From: Hydractinia symbiolongicarpus
Lineage: Eukaryota; Cnidaria; Hydrozoa; Anthoathecata; Hydractiniidae
Assembly (NCBI RefSeq): GCF_029227915.1
Contig: NC_079876.1
Coordinates: 28,741,828-28,805,827, forward strand
Length of the DNA: 64,000 nucleotides
Direction of reading: 5' to 3'
The notes beneath the pieces were generated by a model. That model was not told the origin of the DNA. It worked only from the letters and a program-made list of their open reading frames with translations, and searched no databases. Below are positions 61,201-64,000 of the stretch, one piece after another (positions within the stretch are counted from its first letter, which is position 1; every line of letters starts with the position of its first letter). Position numbers and translations under genes: made by a program.

Positions 61201-63997
61201 TAGTTATTGCACCGATCTTGCAAGCTCGGTCGGCACTTAGACCTCGGGCGATATTTTGCGGTACATCCCGGGGTAATCGGTTATTATTGTATTAGTGTAT
61301 GGTTACTGGTCATCAAGGTTTCCACTCGAGCGTAAAAAGCTCGGGAGCATTTTTCTCTTGAGTTTAAACTTAATGGAAATCAATTTCCCGCCTGAGAGAA
61401 AAGATGTTTAGAATAAAATGGCTGCCGTAAACAGAAAAAACCTTTGGCTACGAAATTTAAAAAAAAATAACAACACTCTTTTTATGGCAGCGAATTAAAA
61501 GAAGATGTAACAACAACTAAGATGAGAAAACGTTTTCATGAAAAAGGGGAAAGTTATTATTAATTGTTAGTTTATTAATTTAACTTTCAATGACCCTCCA
61601 ACAAGCAGTTGATTTTTGTGGTTATTAGGAAGGATTGAAAAGAATTTATGAATCCATAACTTTTATTCACAAATTCAATGCTAACAGGTCTCTCTGCTGT
61701 ACTTAACACCATTAGGGTTAACCCTAACACTTTTCTGAAAGGTGTTTTTATTTTGTGAATAAAGAAGTGCAGAAGAAATTGTTGTTTTTGTTAATATTTT
61801 TCTTGGATTGCGCAATTGTTTGCATTTTCTTGAATTTCATTGGTTAAAAAGCTCGAGAGAAAAAATACGTGCTGAAAAAGTTGAATGAGTTCAACATTTT
61901 ACGTCGAGTCAGCGGTCATTCTACTTCATTGCGCACGCTTTTGGGAAAAGCTCTCGAGCTTTTACCGCTGGAGCAGAAAATGCAGTCGTATGGAAGCCTA
62001 CCTTAAGAGACAATGCTCTTATTGAAACTAATATTAGCCAAAACATTATAAAACGCTGTTCTTGTCTTTATCGTAGGAAAAGCAAAGTTTTCGTCACTTT
62101 CATCTGAGCCTCCACCGTTGTACCAGATGGCTACAAGTTATGTTAATGAAACTGTAACAGATGATGCACCAGTGGCTTATGTTTTATTGGACAGAAACCG
62201 GGCTATTTATGCTTTATCCGATACGAACAAGGTGGGTGCAAAGAAGAAATACTCTTCTGAACTTGGTCTATTTTTATAAAAGTATATTATGTTTCTCTAA
62301 TTAAGCAATGCAGGCAGTTCTTAGTAATTATAGAAGGATGTCCTTATTACAGTGTTGCGCTAATTGAAAATAATCATATTAAGGTGTAGCACACGATAGC
62401 GTTACTTAAAGGCAAATAAGTAAATAGAGAAAGATGCCAGTAATAAAACGGTAGTCCAAAAAATTAGAGAAAATTATGGTATTTTAGTCTGAGACTTTTT
62501 CATTAGATAAAACTAGATGTTTTGATCCTTATCAACCTTCTCACGGTTGACCTATATTTCCGAATGACATTACTTGTATATTATTGCTCTGTTTGACTTC
62601 TCCTTTTATTTCCCTCGTTATTTAGTTATTTAGTCCTGCCCATCAAATTAATTTGAATTCCACGGATTTTCCCCTCTCCCTGCCAGTTTTTTTTAAAACT
62701 TCTTTTGGTACATTACATTGCTTTGATACATACTGAGTTTCCATATTTATCTATTTAATACCTGCCTGCCACATTTCTACGTCTTATACCTGTCAGAGCC
62801 TTAGCTTTTTGGCTATTACCTAATTTAATAATCCCTTAATTTTCTATAAAATCCTTATACTCGGTGAAATATAATAACTTCCCTTAAGATTATGCTTAGA
62901 ATTTTAAAGTTAAAACATAACTTAATTTCATCAAGGGCAGTCTTTTTTAAAAGTTCTAACACACGAATTATCTGCTTACCCTATTTTTCCGGATTTTTCT
63001 TTAAAATCAGAATAAATCTGGGGTCAATTTTTGTCATTTTATGCGAAACTTGTAAAAACTGCAAAATATGTTAGATAAGTTTTGTTTAGTTATCAGAAAC
63101 TTCAGGCAGTATTTTGGACAAATTTTAGGCTCTTGATGATGTCACAGAAAAAGTGCTGACATAAGCAAAAATTATTGCTACCATTATGCAATTGTATATT
63201 TTGTTCTTTTTAATGATATACTATAACTTTGCCATGTTTGATTTTATTTTGGAAAACTTATCAAAATTTAAGGGCGCTTTAAGGACTGATAAGGGTTAAT
63301 GTTGGATGAAGGAATTTATGTTAAAAGTTGAGATTCGAAATATAACTGTTTAAATTTCTATTAATCATGTAGCCTCCTCTATGCAGCATCGTGTAATACC
63401 TACTAATTATTATAAAAGATGCATACCTTTAGGATGATCATACACCAACCCATCTTCTTGCAAACATGTCAAATTCAAAAATAGATTATCCAATATTGAA
63501 TACATGTGAGGCTGTTGGTGAAACAGTAACAATGAGCAATAGTGAGGATGCATCTTCCACAAAAGGTAAGCAAGAAACTGTACAGTGAATTAAACTAAAG
63601 ACCTAATAAAAGTCCCAGTAAGGGTAAAAAAGATGTGGAAAGAAAGAATTTTGAATTTTATTGTTCAAAAAATATTTGAAATATCAAAGATCATACCCGC
63701 AAGCAATCATTCAGACTTCAGTCCTCAAAAAATTACGTGCACAATCGGCATCGGGCACTGAAAAGCCTTGCACGTGAAATTTGTAAGAATTTTTAAATTC
63801 CCAGCACCAACAAGGTCAACGCCTACCCAGAATGAATTTCTATTTTGTTGCAACATAACAAATCACTTGGTCCTCAAGATGTTGATAATTCACAGAAAAG
63901 AAATGCTCTACGACGGTAGAAAAAATGTTTTATGCATGTAATATATAAAAATAGCTCTTTGTGAACAGGTTTACACATACAAGATCATGGCGCCTGA
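58287..63997 (+). CDS. Membrane receptor, AbfB + TM + PPxY tail, no SUEL domain (paralogue 3), 341 aa
   Basis: Exons: 58287-58476, 59269-59586, 59997-60197, 62077-62231, 63433-63565 and a tentative last exon 63969-63997. Total 1026 nt, one frame. The signal-like N-terminus (SLSLQVLLVITVLA) is followed by an AbfB trefoil (about 25-160) with YNYPSH, HSNHYLCNKSS, SSYPEYFIRHDNYRVKL and KFKQDASY. Paralogues 1 and 2 then have a SUEL exon; here the AbfB exon joins directly to the membrane exon (TWLAAPIVFPMFLILFLLG, about 178-196). Only one PPxY remains (EPPPLY); the position of the second PPxY reads APVAYV. No remnant of the lectin exon is visible in the 410-bp intron 2. The last exon (GLHIQDHGA) is chosen by phase and position and differs from GYHYS/GYNNCS, so the 3' end is uncertain and may lie beyond the window. 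Confidence 0.78.
60346..60410 (+). repeat. Helitron-family 5' fragment (H4) in paralogue 3 intron 3
   Basis: TCTCTTATAATAATACG, then CCGTCTGTCTATGACAGGCA and AAGTCGAC match the 5' parts of H1 and H3. No 3' end of the family follows nearby. Confidence 0.55.
60650..60690. repeat. 12-bp hairpin in paralogue 3 intron 3
   Basis: TTGACGACGGGC and GCCCGTCGTCAA flank a 17-base loop with CGATATTTTGCGGTA. The same loop sequence recurs near 61250, between CTCGGG and ATCCCGGG, suggesting related hairpins or element ends. Confidence 0.8.
61312..62007. mobile_element. Possible miniature element in paralogue 3 intron 3
   Basis: AAGGTTTCCA...GTAAAAAGCTCGGGAGC on the left resembles the reverse complement of the right side (AGGCTTCCA...GGTAAAAGCTCGAGAGC). 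The arms are imperfect and no target duplication is clear. No coding sequence lies inside. Confidence 0.35.
62232..63432. other. Paralogue 3 intron 4; nothing else seen
   Basis: AT-rich intronic sequence. No PPxY-encoding exon, lectin exon or repeat family could be recognised; the 60-aa frame at 62892-63074 has no domain. Confidence 0.4.
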
Positions 63998-64000
63998 TTC

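Noticed and set aside
1-64000. tRNA, rRNA or snoRNA genes
   Set aside because: No tRNA A/B-box pair with a cloverleaf, no rRNA-like sequence, and no convincing C/D-box pair in the RPF1 introns were found by eye. A covariance search would be needed to exclude small RNAs.

Overview
The window is AT-rich eukaryotic DNA with short exons, GT-AG introns and many degenerate transposons. The genes are animal ones: a CCDC24 orthologue, the Brix-domain ribosome factor RPF1, and a tandem set of lectin-like membrane receptors. With the transposon mix (SWIM/YqaJ plus THAP/DDE element, Harbinger, hAT-like, LINE, Helitron), this suggests an early-branching invertebrate, most likely a hydrozoan-type cnidarian. 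That assignment is inferred from gene and repeat flavour, not proven.

Layout. 1-2.5 kb: two terminal-inverted-repeat (TIR) elements; the second carries a 53-bp minisatellite. 3.0-11.1 kb (+): CCDC24-like coiled-coil protein, nine exons joining in one frame to 349 aa. 12.0-12.9 kb: about seven copies of a 128-bp tandem repeat. 13.7-32.6 kb (+): RPF1, seven exons giving 320 aa. Its 11.6-kb first intron holds a TIR/minisatellite element, a Harbinger fragment, a 3-kb two-gene DNA transposon and a 1.2-kb miniature TIR element. Its last intron holds about 109 copies of a 19-bp satellite. 34.5-40.1 kb: a transposon graveyard with a LINE (+), a second LINE (-) split by a TA-flanked TIR element, and a decayed hAT-like gene (-).

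42.7-64.0 kb (+): three tandem paralogues about 7.7-7.9 kb apart. Each has a signal peptide, a three-lobed AbfB (CBM42-like) beta-trefoil, one transmembrane segment and a cytoplasmic tail with PPxY motifs; the tail ends on a tiny last exon in copies 1 and 2. Copies 1 and 2 also have an eight-cysteine SUEL/Gal_lectin domain; copy 3 has lost that exon without losing frame, because the ectodomain exons are phase 1-1. Helitron-like insertions lie just upstream of copies 2 and 3. This lectin-receptor cluster is the most interesting system in the window. A role in self/non-self or microbe binding, signalling through WW-domain partners, is plausible but is inference.

No rRNA, tRNA, CRISPR array or bacterial-type operon was seen. 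Exon borders come from splice sites, phase and family similarity read by eye; no transcript data were available.
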